A DNA stretch of 64,000 nucleotides. Origin: Balanoglossus misakiensis. Its lineage: Eukaryota; Hemichordata. The stretch covers positions 10,044,001 through 10,108,000 of the forward strand of contig CM082578.2 of assembly GCA_040954595.2 (NCBI GenBank), written 5' to 3'. A program made the position numbers and the translations under genes. This document shows positions 1 through 12,236 of this stretch, one piece after another (positions within the stretch are counted from its first letter, which is position 1; every line of letters starts with the position of its first letter). The notes below the pieces were generated by a model. The model worked only from the letters and a program-made list of their open reading frames with translations, had not been told where the DNA came from and ran no database searches.

Positions 1-113
1 GAAACACTCGGAGATAGTTCTGCGTGAAGTGCTGTACGTGTATTAGCAACACACTTGTCATTCGATATCATACAACAGCCTTAATAATGTCCGTGTTTGT
101 GATTGTCTTACAG

Positions 114-1418
114 GTTTGTTTCTCTGATCTACAGCAAGGTTATCACCTTTTTACGACAGGGCGATCCTATCTCGCTCTGTACAGTCCCGAGTGCGACAGA
201 TTCTGGTAAGAATTTTCTATAAGCTTATACATGTTGTTTCCGGTGGGAGTGTATAAAATTAAGGCATTAAAATGGCGATTACCTTGCGCACCAACTGCAC
301 CTTGACGGTCGTATTTTTTGTGTTATCAACAATGCAATGCAGGTTCGAATTTCGATCAAGCATGTTGACGTGCCTCAGCTTCACAGCCACTTGGATTGTC
401 GGTTGCCTCGCTATGAGAACCGGTGCTAACTATCTGTACGGCTACCTGTTCTCTGGGTTGCTACTGGTTACGGTAAGACACTGATATACATAGTTAGTGT
501 CTGGGGCAGACGGCACCAGATTTCAGCTTTTCAATTAAAAAGAACTGTGCGTTCTTTAATACTTTACGTGGTGCAACCGATACTGATGCGCTAATTTGTA
601 TTGCTTTTTCAGGGTTCCACTATATTTCTGGGGTTTGTCGCCATTAACAGTGAGGTATTTAAATAACCTTTTTGTTCGCATAGAACGCTTTTCAGTGTTC
701 TTGCAAACGTACAACCTACATGTACACGCGTATAAATTCAAATGATATTCATAATATATATTCACATTTATATATAATCGATACGTGTTCAAATAAGAAC
801 TTGTCCACTTCGTATTTTGCATTCAGGTGCTGTTTGTCGTTCGTTTAACATTCTCCTGTGACCCGAACTCGAGGCTTGAGTTAGAGGCACACAGAGCGAA
901 TCAAGAGAGACGTCTTGAGCAAATGAGGGTTTACGAGGTGGAGGACAGGATAGAGAGGAAACTGGACGTGCAGAGGCTGAAACTGCAAAAAGAGAGGAGG
1001 AGAAGGATACAGCTCCTGTTTCAAGCGGTAGGAATTGTCTGAACAACATATAGGCATTGATTGTTCACGCCCAAGACGGAAATGTATACGTGCATCCACA
1101 GCGAATCGTAAAATGATGTGCGCCCCCGGCTTATGAGCTGGGGTAATCGGTGCCATATGACGTCATCACAGTAAAACGCCGGTTTTGAAGAAAAGTACTG
1201 CTGCTTATGTGCCCTATAATATTAAAGTCTTAATTTTTCTAGTTGCGATCTTTTCATGTTCAGTGCACTGAATTAAATGTGTGTGTATACACTTTTGATT
1301 TCAGGGTCGTGACATCCAAATCAAACAAGCGCCGCCGCCACCGCCACCACCGCCACCAGCAACAGACATCACCGTCGATGATATCAATCGGATAGAGGAT
1401 TTAATCGATGAGATCTAA
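114..1418 (+). CDS. C-terminal exons of a probable adhesion-type (class B2) GPCR, 5' end outside window
   Basis: Five exons fit together in phase with GT-AG borders: 114-205, 343-472, 613-654, 827-1027 and 1305-1418 (stop TAA 1416-1418). The first two join within a Trp codon (TG|G) and the rest are phase 0. The joined protein has a TM6-like segment with a T-W-I-V-G core. It then has a TM7-like segment starting YLF, with G, I-F and a closing N-S-E-V at the spacing of the adhesion-GPCR YLF...QG...IF...N-K-E-V pattern; the Gln before Gly is Thr here. An intron falls at that same Thr|Gly point. The cytoplasmic tail is a highly charged coiled-coil-like stretch (rich in E, R, Q), then nine prolines and an acidic end (..IEDLIDEI). 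The first exon does not match a TM5, so an exon may be missed or 114-205 may be mis-assigned. The exon chain is seen directly. The family is inferred from the TM6-TM7 pattern. Confidence 0.62.
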
Positions 1419-1534
1419 CGTCTGCATTTATGTATGTGTTGATTTCCCATAGTCCCTTTTTACCGAAAAACTTACTATTCCTTGTATTTTTAGGTCTTTT
1501 TGGAAGCCCTAAATGTTGATAAAGCTTATCGTAC

Positions 1535-2231
1535 TGTTACGTAGGAGAAGTTTGTTGTTGTTTTGTGACCAGGTGTGTTTTCGCTTACTTTCGTAATTTG
1601 AATATTTGCGTGACCAGGTGTGGTGCATTCATTATTTTCCCCATATAAAAAGCCCGCACGTTGTGTTGCGGCGTAGCTACTAATTTGGACTTGCTCGTGT
1701 GAGCTGTTCTGTTCCTCGCCGGCTTGGAAGCTGTGCCTTATTTCCTGATACACTGGTCTGGAAACCGCGCCCAGAAGCAGTGTTTCATGCTGTCCTGGTC
1801 TGGAAACCGCGCCCAGAAGCCGTGCTACCATGAGGAATTCGTCTGAAAGCCGTGCCGTCTACCGGGGAATTGTGCCAGAACGCTACTCGGACTGAACGTC
1901 ACTGTTGGGACTGCCGCGGTGCTGGTCGCGTTCGTCGTGCGCTACAGAACCGTGGACTTTATTCTTTCATTTCCCACACCTGGTCACATTTAAGGTAGTC
2001 ATTTATTTTCCTGTGTTTTTCCTCAGTGTACAGTCATTTTATATTTACCAATGTTTAGTTGTAGTATTTAAAAGTTTCCATAAGCAAGGAAATAACGTGT
2101 GGTGTGTCTATTGTTGACCTGACCGTCTTTGTTGCGTGCTGCGCTGGTTGGTTCACCAAAGCGAGCCATTCAGTAAGTCTATTTCTGCTCACTGCCCTGT
2201 TTCGGAACTGAACGGCCAGCGTGCCGTAACA
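1535..2231 (+). mobile_element. Solo LTR of a retrotransposon, copy 1
   Basis: The 697-bp element begins TGTTACG and ends CGTAACA, which is the TG...CA LTR signature with a 7-bp inverted terminal match. It is flanked by the 4-bp duplication GTAC (1531-1534 and 2232-2235). It has near-identical relatives at 19570-20324 and 40392-41035 in the same orientation. A TATAAAA box lies at 1644-1650. A short internal repeat carrying the core TGGTCTGGAAACCGCGCCC is present twice (about 1741-1824). No internal retroviral-type ORF adjoins it, so this is an LTR-LTR recombination remnant. Ty3/Gypsy-like affiliation is a guess from the terminal bases and the 4-bp duplication. It sits 116 bp after the upstream stop codon. 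Open frames inside it are chance. Confidence 0.85.
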
Positions 2232-2235
2232 GTAC

Positions 2236-5200
2236 ATGCGAGAAAACACTGCATGCGTATTACTAGTAATATATCTCTAATTCTGTATATATTTAGTCTC
2301 ATCGCGTTAAAAGTTAATAGTTGGATACTACACTCGGTCTGTCTTTCCGAACAAAGATTAGTTGATAACTATATGTTCCGAGGAAAACTATGTTGTTTTG
2401 AGAATCTCATTTACAATTTTCTTTGTCAATCACATTTTAACTGTTATATTGTTAACAAATATAGGCTAGTTCGCAGTCACTACAAATTTTAAAGATGCAC
2501 TATATTGTAACACTGTAAATGTCTGGTTTATGATTTTAGAAAACAAAAGGACCGATACTTTGGCAAAAGCTACGTATATATTCATCTTTATATGTCATTT
2601 AGACAAGCTTTAAAAATCTTATGACGGTTTGAATATAGCGTGATGACACTAAACGCCCCAGGCTTATTGCGAAGAATATTAGAGATTCAGTTGCTCGGTC
2701 ATCGCCCTACAAGGTTAGGAATTATGATTAAACATTTAGGTGTTTACCTACGAAAAATCATTTTGAGGAAAAGCCATGACTTGTTGTTGACAATCAGAAG
2801 CTTGCCGATGCAAGTTGCCGATGGAACATCGGTTGACATCAAGGATATGCTACTCATTGCTATAACAATGGCATGCTTAACTACATGTATGATAGAAGAT
2901 GCGCTTCCTTCACAATGCCTTCGGGAAGAACAGTCACTTCCCCCATTCCCCGTTCACTATTAAATACCTTTAATACCTTACGCTTGTCACGAGAACATAT
3001 TCAAAATTGACATCTTGTTATTAAGCTACCCCTTGGGGCTATGACCCTGAAATTTGTGGAATTGATCAACAAATTTTCATCTTGTTAAGCTATCTCTTGG
3101 GAGCACAGACCCCGAAATTTCTAAAACGGATCAACAGATGCAAGGAAACTGCAGTGCTAGCGAAGACATGTATTGTGAGCTTGTATTTTCTTCATGCGCT
3201 GATTAGACTGTCACTTGCCACATTTCCCAGTAATACACATTTAGAATTAATGGAGATTATTAGCCAAGTGCATGTTTGTCTTATAGATGTACACACTCCT
3301 CGAGCTCCAGTGCAGTGGAAATCATCAGCAAATCCGCCAGATTAAGGAGTGACGTATTGTCTCCCTGCTCCCACGGTGAAATTAACTTTGCCCTTTAAGA
3401 AAAGCAGGGTAGTTATCAACTAACACGATTGGAACTACTTCTTGATAACAAGATCTTCAAAGTAGCTTGAAATAATTGATATTTTACTGTGAGTCCTACT
3501 TGATCATCTTTGTCTTTATCTCTGCCGAGCCGCACCCACCCACGCATGTCATATTCTGATACAAAGTCATGCCAAGACGTTCAAACCAGGTTAAGGGGGT
3601 TCAATACCCCTTTTCACCGACTTGACATGATTACATCATTGCACAAATGACTACATGCGTACCATACCTTTCTCACAAGGACAGGAATCGACCTCCCCAG
3701 CCTAAAGTATTTCTATGTGTGCCATGATGCGCGTGGACACAGACCCAGATTGCATTGCTTCGAGACAATTGTAAAGTTTTGAAGCTTAGAATGACGCCAA
3801 ATGAACAGCCTGAGGACATAATTTAATGATGAGAATATCATAAGGTCCTGTCCGTCGGGGTTTATGAGTAATATAGTACTTAGAACGATCATTGTATTCA
3901 GATAATGATTTCAAGAAGGGGTCATTCTAGTGCCAGAGTTAAGTACTGTTGGAAAAGGCCATTGTCATTAATACCAAGTCTGAGTACGTGCACCGTAATT
4001 GACAATTAATATCAGGGCCAAGGTCTTTGGTTATACATATGCTGACACGAGAACAGGCTGGAAAATGCCAAATTAATTTAATTCAATTCAAGCAGCACAG
4101 TTGATTTGTATGACATCCGAAGAACTAATGTATCCATTCGCCCTCAGTTCTATCAAACATGTATATTTGTGAATGCGGCATTGAACTTTTAGTTAGTATG
4201 GCAAAATTGGGGAAGGGTGGTGGTGATATGTAGGAAAAATGCATTTGACTAAATTAGCCTGACCACTTTCTGAAATTCATTTTCGAAATCTGAAAAATAA
4301 ACTATTGTGCATATACACGACAGTCTGAAGGCCTTGATCGAAAAAGGAGAGGTCGTGCTAACATACTAGCAAACTCAGGTGGTTTCTATGATCTGTTACA
4401 CTCTTCTTAACCACAGTACTTAATACGGCCTTGTGATATACCAGTAAGTAATTGATAGATAATAACTCTTCTCTGGGTGTTGCAGTGAGTAAATGAAGGG
4501 TCACAGAAGACGGCAACAGGAAACAACTGACAATGGCAGAAATGATAGGCCCTACTCTTGTTAGTGTGTCTTGAGTACCGTCAGCCTTGTTAGCCGGATG
4601 CCGCTATAAGTAGATTTCTCAGAGGTAGGATACTCGACGGGAATTATAGTTGAGCTCGGGATCTAGTTTCACCGGTGGCAGACGAGTTGGGAGGAGAAAA
4701 AGCTGGGGGCGATTGATTCGCCGCGTGTTAACCAGCGCCGTTGGGACTTCAAGCCTCGCGGCCATATTTTAAGGGTAACAGCAGAGTAGCAAATCAGAGG
4801 ACAACGTGATTCCTATATCAGGCGTAATTCCACAGATAACCTCGCACATTCCCATGATTCCGGTTCAAGGCATCTTTCAGCTGACGCCAAATAAAATTCA
4901 TCAAACAAGCAAATGGTACAAGAAACGGACAATCGAAAATCGCAAAACATTGCGAATGTACGTGTCTTCTCGGGTAAGGTCATTGAAAAGAGATCTGTTT
5001 TTCGCTAAAAGTGGTTCAATCATGATTACTCGCGACCTCTCTGCCATTGTCCACAATTTAATCACGCCAATCGGCTTGAATATGTGATTTATTTAATATC
5101 TTTAATTCGTTTGTGGACCATAATTGTATTCCATGCACAGATTCACACATTCATCCATCCATCCATCCAGGTATATATAGACATACAGTACACGTCCGTG

Positions 5201-8200
5201 AATGACATCGTGACATTTAGAACACCGCTTCATCGGGGGGTAGCGATTACTGATCGTTACCCAGGCATCACGATCTTCCCTCGTGATCACTGCTTTTCCT
5301 GTAATCCGTGGGACGCAACTGTGCTCGGGGACTCGACCAGCAAAAACTGTCACATTCCTATAGGAATGTGCCGAGTGTCTTCATTGTGTTTACTTTTCAC
5401 GTCGTTCATCCCCTTCAGCTGTCCTCAGATTTGAATGTCAACGCATACTAAGTCGAAAGGGGCGACGTGGTAAATGTATTGAATGGGTTAACTGCACTAC
5501 CAGTTCATTTTGTTTCGGTTCCAGTTTTATATCACGTATCGAATACTAACAACGACAGTGTACCATTCACTGGTCATAAGAATATTCATTATCGGCTGAA
5601 GATGCCACTTTTAAATATATATTATTTATTTTGCCCCATGGCGAAGAGAGTTGGAGTCAGCCGAGCACCCACATTTCCATTGTCGTTTTTTTCCATATCC
5701 AACCCAAAGCTTTTGAAACGATATATACAAACGCTCGCGTTATCTGCCTTTGCAATGTTCTTTGTAAGCTACATGTTGCATACAACTTTTGACGAAGTTA
5801 TCGCAGAAACTCACAAAAAAAGTCTTTGAGGACTTGAGAAATGCTTTGATCCTCCTTAAAAACTGCACGCGTTGCATAACTTCGTATGAGTCTGGTACCC
5901 AACACCTCGCGCATACCAAGTATCATCTCTATCTGCCATTTCGACATTTATTGTAAGAATGTGTTACTTTGGCGACACTGCTGTCCAAAAGTCGACTGAC
6001 TCATCACGACTCTGACAAGTCAGTAACAAGATGCCCGTGGCGATATCCAAATACAAAATGTTGCCTCCAGAGTGAAAGAATGGTTTGAATCTACAGCATT
6101 GACACCCTCCTTATCATAATCATTGACTTTACTTTCTGCCTGTGATATGTCAAATTTAGCGACGGAGGGTTTTCCTTTTATACTCGCTGCGATTTTCTGG
6201 TGAATCCGCCTCAGAATCCTCTGGGTGAATGTTGTGCTATTTTAATGCTCCAAACATGGCCGAGTCCCGACCTTCATAAATACACCAGGTTTAGATTTTT
6301 GTACAGCTATTTGCTTTTTGGTTTACTAGTTTATGAAGCTCGTAATCTTCTGACAATTCTAAATTCGGCAGCTCATTTTAATATGTGCTAGATAGAGAAA
6401 ATCTTAGCACATACCTTAATTGTATATTCTCAGGTCCGTCAATATGTTCAGGGTAGCCATGGGCACTGTGTGTGTTCGTAGCGTGAGATGAACGACAAAT
6501 GCATTTTCCTCGCCAATTTTAGAGCTTCAAATGATTGAAGTTTGTTCCTTGAAGCCGCATAGCGTATACGTTTCGTGATTTTCTCTGTTCAACTGTAGCT
6601 CGTCGATATAATTTTGCGTAAAAGAACAAAAACGCCGATGAATATCTGAGTGTAAAAGATAAGGCAGCACTATCGGAGTTTTGAGTGAAGAAAAAGCCAA
6701 CACCAATATTGCAATCAGGGAGAACAGGCAGTGTATTGTGTAAGTGATTTTACCACACGATTTGGTCTACGTGCTTCTTGGCAAACGTAATCTCGGGGGG
6801 GGGAATCCTTCTATCCTGGCAAGTAACTTTAATCAGCATCTAGCCCATAGAACTTCTATACAATATTAATAGATGAGAAGGTTTCTGTAATTACTAGAAT
6901 ATCGGGTGTCTTTATAGGCCATGTTGATATGTTTTATCTTCTTATTTGTACGTCATTTTGAAGGCCTGCAAATTAAACAGCTATCTTTGACCAATTCAAA
7001 GAAATGCTAGGTGTACTTTGAATCTTATCAAATATTCGGACCTTGACCAGAATGTAATCCGAATCCCCGTGTTTACAGTTCGATTAATCTAACCTGTGCT
7101 GTGCAATGACGTCAGAAACATCAATGCCATCACTAAGCATTTTAAACCTCCTGATAAGATTACCAGAATATTCCTTTATTTTTAAACATAAAATAGTCTA
7201 CGTGCTATGGATACAGTTGCCTTTCATTTAGTGTTTACAGAACCTAGCTTTTGATTTTCCTTAATACAGAGTTCGGATTTAGCAGTGCATTTTAGATGAA
7301 GTCGGTCCTCTTTTCAAGTTGAAGGTCATGTCAACTGAGCACTGTGAGATCAGTGAAATCCTTACATGTTTCTAGCCGTAGCAATGCAATACAGTACAGT
7401 ATATGTAAAATTTGTATAAAAAATATTTAAAAGTTGGCAGCTATAGGGGCTTTGGACCTCGTCCTTGGAATAATATTAATGGCAACTTCCTGCGCCGTGT
7501 GGTTAAGGTTAGTCTGGTAACACACATGCAGTAACAAAAGCTGAAAAAAATATATCGCAGGCATTCGTTCTAAAGAGTTCTCTCAAAATGGCTTATGGTG
7601 CCAATTTCGAACGGAAGGCTCCGGGCAGTTCCCGAGTAACCCGGTACACGCTGCGCTCGTTGTATCACCGCTGCAGGAGATGGCGAACCGCCGTGAAAAG
7701 AAATTCGCGTAGCTCCGAATCGCCGTGAAAGGTTACAGCGTTCCCTCATATACGGGTGGGTCCAACATGACTGGCCTCCGTCACGCCCCTACACGCCATC
7801 ATGAAGCAATTACTGCAATATTCCTGATAAATATCGGCGGAAATTGGTGGTGCTTTAACTAGTCTTGGAGGTATTACATGTACATGTATATATACTAAAG
7901 AAAATTGCAGGGTGCTCCTAGGAAGTCTGGCTGAATATAGCTATTATATTAAGACATGTTCAGATCACGATTGGATAGGAAATAGAAAGATGTAAGCTAT
8001 TTAATATTTGTCAGACTGCGTTAGTGTGGTCTTAACATTTTAAGAGCTTTTTTAGCTGGGTTGGAGAACTGAACATGGCGAATTAATACGCGTTTCCTCA
8101 TATCAGCATCGCTCGGGAAAAGTTGCTGTCGACATTCTGCTGTATTCGCCACGTCATCGTTTGCCAATTTGCCGAAAAGGCTTTAAACCTCGGGAAACGC

Positions 8201-11200
8201 CATGGGTATATGCTCAGAAAATTCGATCATTGCCGCGGCGAATTTATGGCTCTTTGGTTTGCAAAGAGAAGCATCAAACGTGAAACCCTTTGCTCTTTAT
8301 TTCACTTTATTGCTCGTGTCCATTTACCTTGATCATTAATTTAACTCATTCAGATATAGTTAGTTTTCTTGTCTTCTTCATATCGATTGGTGATTTTTTT
8401 TCTATCCCACGAGGGCACTGAAACTTTCACAGCTCGCTATATATCGACACCGTGCGCTTTTATATTTACCGAACCGCCATGTATGTAAAGGGAATTGTGT
8501 GAATAACGACATGCTCCCGCGAGGACCAAGAGATGAACAAAACACCGTGCAAAGTCTGGTTTACGGCTGGGATCGTCTGAAGCGTTCAACTGTCATCAAG
8601 ACAGTTACATTTATTCCCTGTTTGTGTAGTCTGCTGTTTTTCAGTCCGCTGAGTTCTGCAAGGAAATGCACCTGATTCTATGTCTGTGCACACTATCGCT
8701 CTTGTTTATAAGGGTTTACCTCAACGTACATGTACATGTACGTGCCTGATTGTAAATCGGCATTTTCGAATATTAGTATCTAATGAGAATTTTTAACTCA
8801 GAACTTATTTCCCACACCAAAACACTACCACGATTAGGTTTTCGGCAGCAGCAAGTTAATGTGCCCTAACGATGAGAATGTTTACTTTTCCGATACACGT
8901 GTACAGATCAGGTTATTGGCGTGATTGCTTGTGTGCTAGTAAATCGGTTAATATCCTTACAATAAGGTAGATTTAACCGTGTTTAATGACCCAAATGCAA
9001 TCAAGTGTGCCGGGCCGGTATGAACTGCAGCGGTGATCTCCATGAGTTTGATTGATTTGTGTGCGACAGAATGTTTGCTTCCATCACATTTGATAGAGGG
9101 GGACTCTGTTTCAATGAAGTGCAGTGGTCAGGGCCTGTTTATATACTCACTGACAGGTTGACTGTCATTCCGCACGTAAAGAGCCAGTCTTCGATACGTG
9201 CATAAGAGCATATATGCAGCCGTAACTAAACGAAAAAAAAAATTTGCCTTAAATCAAGTTAAAATATTCAAGCGAATATACCAAATATGTGCATGATTTG
9301 TAGGAGTCGTTAATACCACGCGTTCACAAATGCACGTCGTCGAGGTTGATATATTGATAGACAGAAGAAAAATAATTACAGTCGCTTAACCTCGCGTTAT
9401 TACACATTTCCGCATTTATTAATCCACGATGGTTCCGTCAGCCAGGCGCTGATGCTGTACACTTAACGACTCGAACGGTTTGATCCCTGGCAAGATCTTG
9501 ATCTGTTACTGTAGTAAATCTATTTTCGTGAGCCTCCTCGGTTGCCGTGGGTCCATGAGGCATAATTTGCATGCACGACGTCGACGCGTGTACACGGTGT
9601 AAAGATAACTCAGCCGGGCGCTACAATTTATATCCCCAAGGTCCGTGTACAAAATCAATCGTCCTGGATGGTGTTCTCATAGCCTGTAGTTCAACTTTAA
9701 TTCGACATAAATTTTATAGCCTGCTGTGTGATTTTCTCTCCTGTACAATGTGAAAGCGGTGTGTGTCCGGAATATGCATATGGAGTACATCATTCCGCAC
9801 GTACTTCAATATCCTGCTATACCTGGACGCTATCTCAGAACTTTGCAATCGTCGGGAATGGTATAAGCAATGGTTGAAGGAACTCACACAATACCGTCTT
9901 TATGAATAATGTAGGATGATTGCCTCTTAACTCCCGCGGCAATGAAGTGCTCAAGCCACGCACCGCGGCCCCTGTGGTTGCAACATCTATTACTGACAAC
10001 ATCCAATTTCCCACCGTGTCAACTTCCCGGTTTCTTCTCCCATGCTGCTCCATCTCTGTCTTTCTCACTAAAAGCCTAAAAAGGCCAGTATTTTTTTTTC
10101 ATCATTACTCTGATATTTTAATCAACCAACGTTGAAACCGCAGCGAGTAATGGTTTGGTGTCAAACTAAAGTTTAACGTCATGCTATTTTACTTACCGAG
10201 ATGTGTGTCCCTCTGTTTGTTGCTACACTTTTGCATGAAACGTAAATTTGAGTATATACAATACTACACTCAGTGGTACTGTTTCTAAGTTTAAAATAGG
10301 AAGCTGTTTTACAAATACAGCCTAGGCCTGTTAGCCATTTAGTTAATTCAGTGGCAAGGGAGCTGTTCAAAGGACAGTTATAATTTGAAATTGTCAAATA
10401 TTTACTTGTCTCCGTTGTTTGTTTCATAAAATCACTGCTAGCGATTTTGTATATACCGTTAGCCAGCACAGTCTGCTTTAAAAAGTTCTACAGTACAACT
10501 GTCTGCGAGTTAACTGGAGGACCGAAGAGCGGGAATTTCAGAGACATTATTGGTTGTCTACAGGCTAATCTTTATCAAGATACTCGAAAATTTGATTTTG
10601 TTGGAACCGTGTTGGTAAAGAGACTCCTTTGAATACCAATGAAACAGTTAAGCCAAGCTTCATCATTACTTTTATTGCCAGAAAAGGCATTTAATTAGTT
10701 CACAGCATTCATGGATTTCCCCTATTACCACATCCATCAGGATTCCATGTTTTCGACATTAACAGCAGGGCGAGCGAGAATGGGGTAAATCAAGCTTAAA
10801 TATTTTGAGGCACCGTTCCAATAAAAATTCAACAAAAGTGTTTATTGGAGTGACGTCAACTGTAATTGTGTTATCAGACTTTTCATGGCATTGCATAAGG
10901 GGACTCGAACAAGGTGAGAAGTTGTAATCAGTGAATGTGGCCTTATTATCTTATAGAAATCTTCGTTCGCACGCCCAAGTCCCGATTGAACCGCGACCGC
11001 ATTCTACATGTTCGGGTCAAAGTCGGAACACACTCCATTGTCTGTGATCACGCATTAAATATAGAGAGAAGGCTCCCCACCCTCCATTGAAATATTTACA
11101 GCTCATTTGAATCACAAAGGGAAAAAAACACAAGACTACCGCAGGGTGTGGGTGAGCTCAATCGAGTGCCGCACCAAATCTAACCCACCGACCGAATAAT

Positions 11201-12142
11201 TCCCTTTGAGAAGCAAATTTGAGACCAAATCGGTTTATCCAGAAGTCCTGAAGACGGCGATTTGTCTTACAAGACGTGCTGACCTGCAAGCAAAGGTGAG
11301 GGACACGCTCCTCATACAATGTTCGTTTCACGGCAAGGCCACTCCCGTCTCGCCAAGCATTTTTTGAAAACACAATCATTCAATTCCTTGGCGCAGACAT
11401 GTTATTTGTAAGGTAACCCGGGATAGCCTATCTTATCAACAGTCGATATGACGTCAGTGATGTCCTGTGAGACTGCTGATATGTGTACAATACAACGGCG
11501 AAAAGCAACTTTATATCTGCCAGCAGTATACGACCTTCGTGACCTTAATGCTTTGTTATTCAAATCACAGGGAAGAGTGAGCTGAACACCCCACAGATGT
11601 ATCATGTATATACGCAGATAGAGATCATGATCATGATTCCTTTTCAATTTCCATCAGAGATACTAGCATCTTCCATACACGGAGTCCTCTTAACAACACC
11701 ATTTGCCTCAGGATGTAAACATTTATTTGCAGTTCTTCACACGTTTATTTTTAGTTTAGATACTTTCCTCTAAAAGTCTGTTCGCTTTCAACCATGTTTC
11801 TTTTCATGAAAGTCTTGTATTTCGGAGTAGCGATGGGCCAGTGATGACGCAACCCTGAGAAGGTCGTTGATTGGCCAAGCCCCGCAGCTATTGTAGTGTA
11901 AAGTGAGGTCATATTGAGTCAGTTCCTAAGTTGTTTGGCCCAGGGTCTCGACATCACTTATCAGACAGATCGCATGAAATTATATTCGAGCAATATTCGC
12001 AGATTTGGTGGGAAATCATGACTGCTTCTTTTCTGAATTAGAGATTGGTTTATAGTAAAGGACCACATGTGAAGCAGGATATCTAACTATTTTCGACTAA
12101 CACTGAGTGAGCTGTATTGACTTGTGTTTGCCTTTATTGATA
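2236..12142. other. Intergenic stretch, no convincing gene
   Basis: About 9.9 kb of AT-rich DNA. Open frames of 60-120 codons at 2640-2963, 4806-5087, 5084-5434 and 5467-5829 show no recognisable domain, no consistent splice context and irregular composition, so I treat them as chance. It holds an imperfect tandem duplication (3009-3138), a CATC/ATCC run near 5150-5170, and a slightly CpG-rich patch around 7600-7760. Confidence 0.6.
3009..3138. repeat. Imperfect tandem duplication, about 65-bp unit
   Basis: Two adjacent units share the order CATCTTGTT, AAGCTA, CTTGGG, GACCC(C/T)GAAATTT and GATCAACA, with substitutions and small indels between them. This is an old local duplication with no coding sense. 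Confidence 0.6.
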
Positions 12143-12212
12143 GGTATGGTTGCAATTATCTCATTTTACCTTGCAATGTTATTTCATTTTTATTTCATTT
12201 CATTTCATTTCA
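12143..12212 (+). other. Possible short 5'-UTR intron of the LRR-Ig gene
   Basis: A donor-like GTATGG follows GATAG at 12143. A pyrimidine-rich tract of TTTCA repeats ends in CAG at 12210-12212, 24 bases before the ATG at 12237. The spacing allows a 70-bp intron in the leader. The acceptor is convincing. The donor is only plausible and could lie further upstream. Confidence 0.4.
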
Positions 12213-12236
12213 GAGAAACTGTTGATTACACTGAAA

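Noticed and set aside
1526-2492. Open frames in the first solo LTR and similar ones in copies 2 and 3
   Set aside because: The frames are shared only because the LTR is repeated. LTRs are non-coding and the frames differ between copies where the internal repeat number differs.
7588-7728. 46-codon Arg-rich frame in a CpG-rich patch
   Set aside because: Short, no splice or promoter support, no family recognised.
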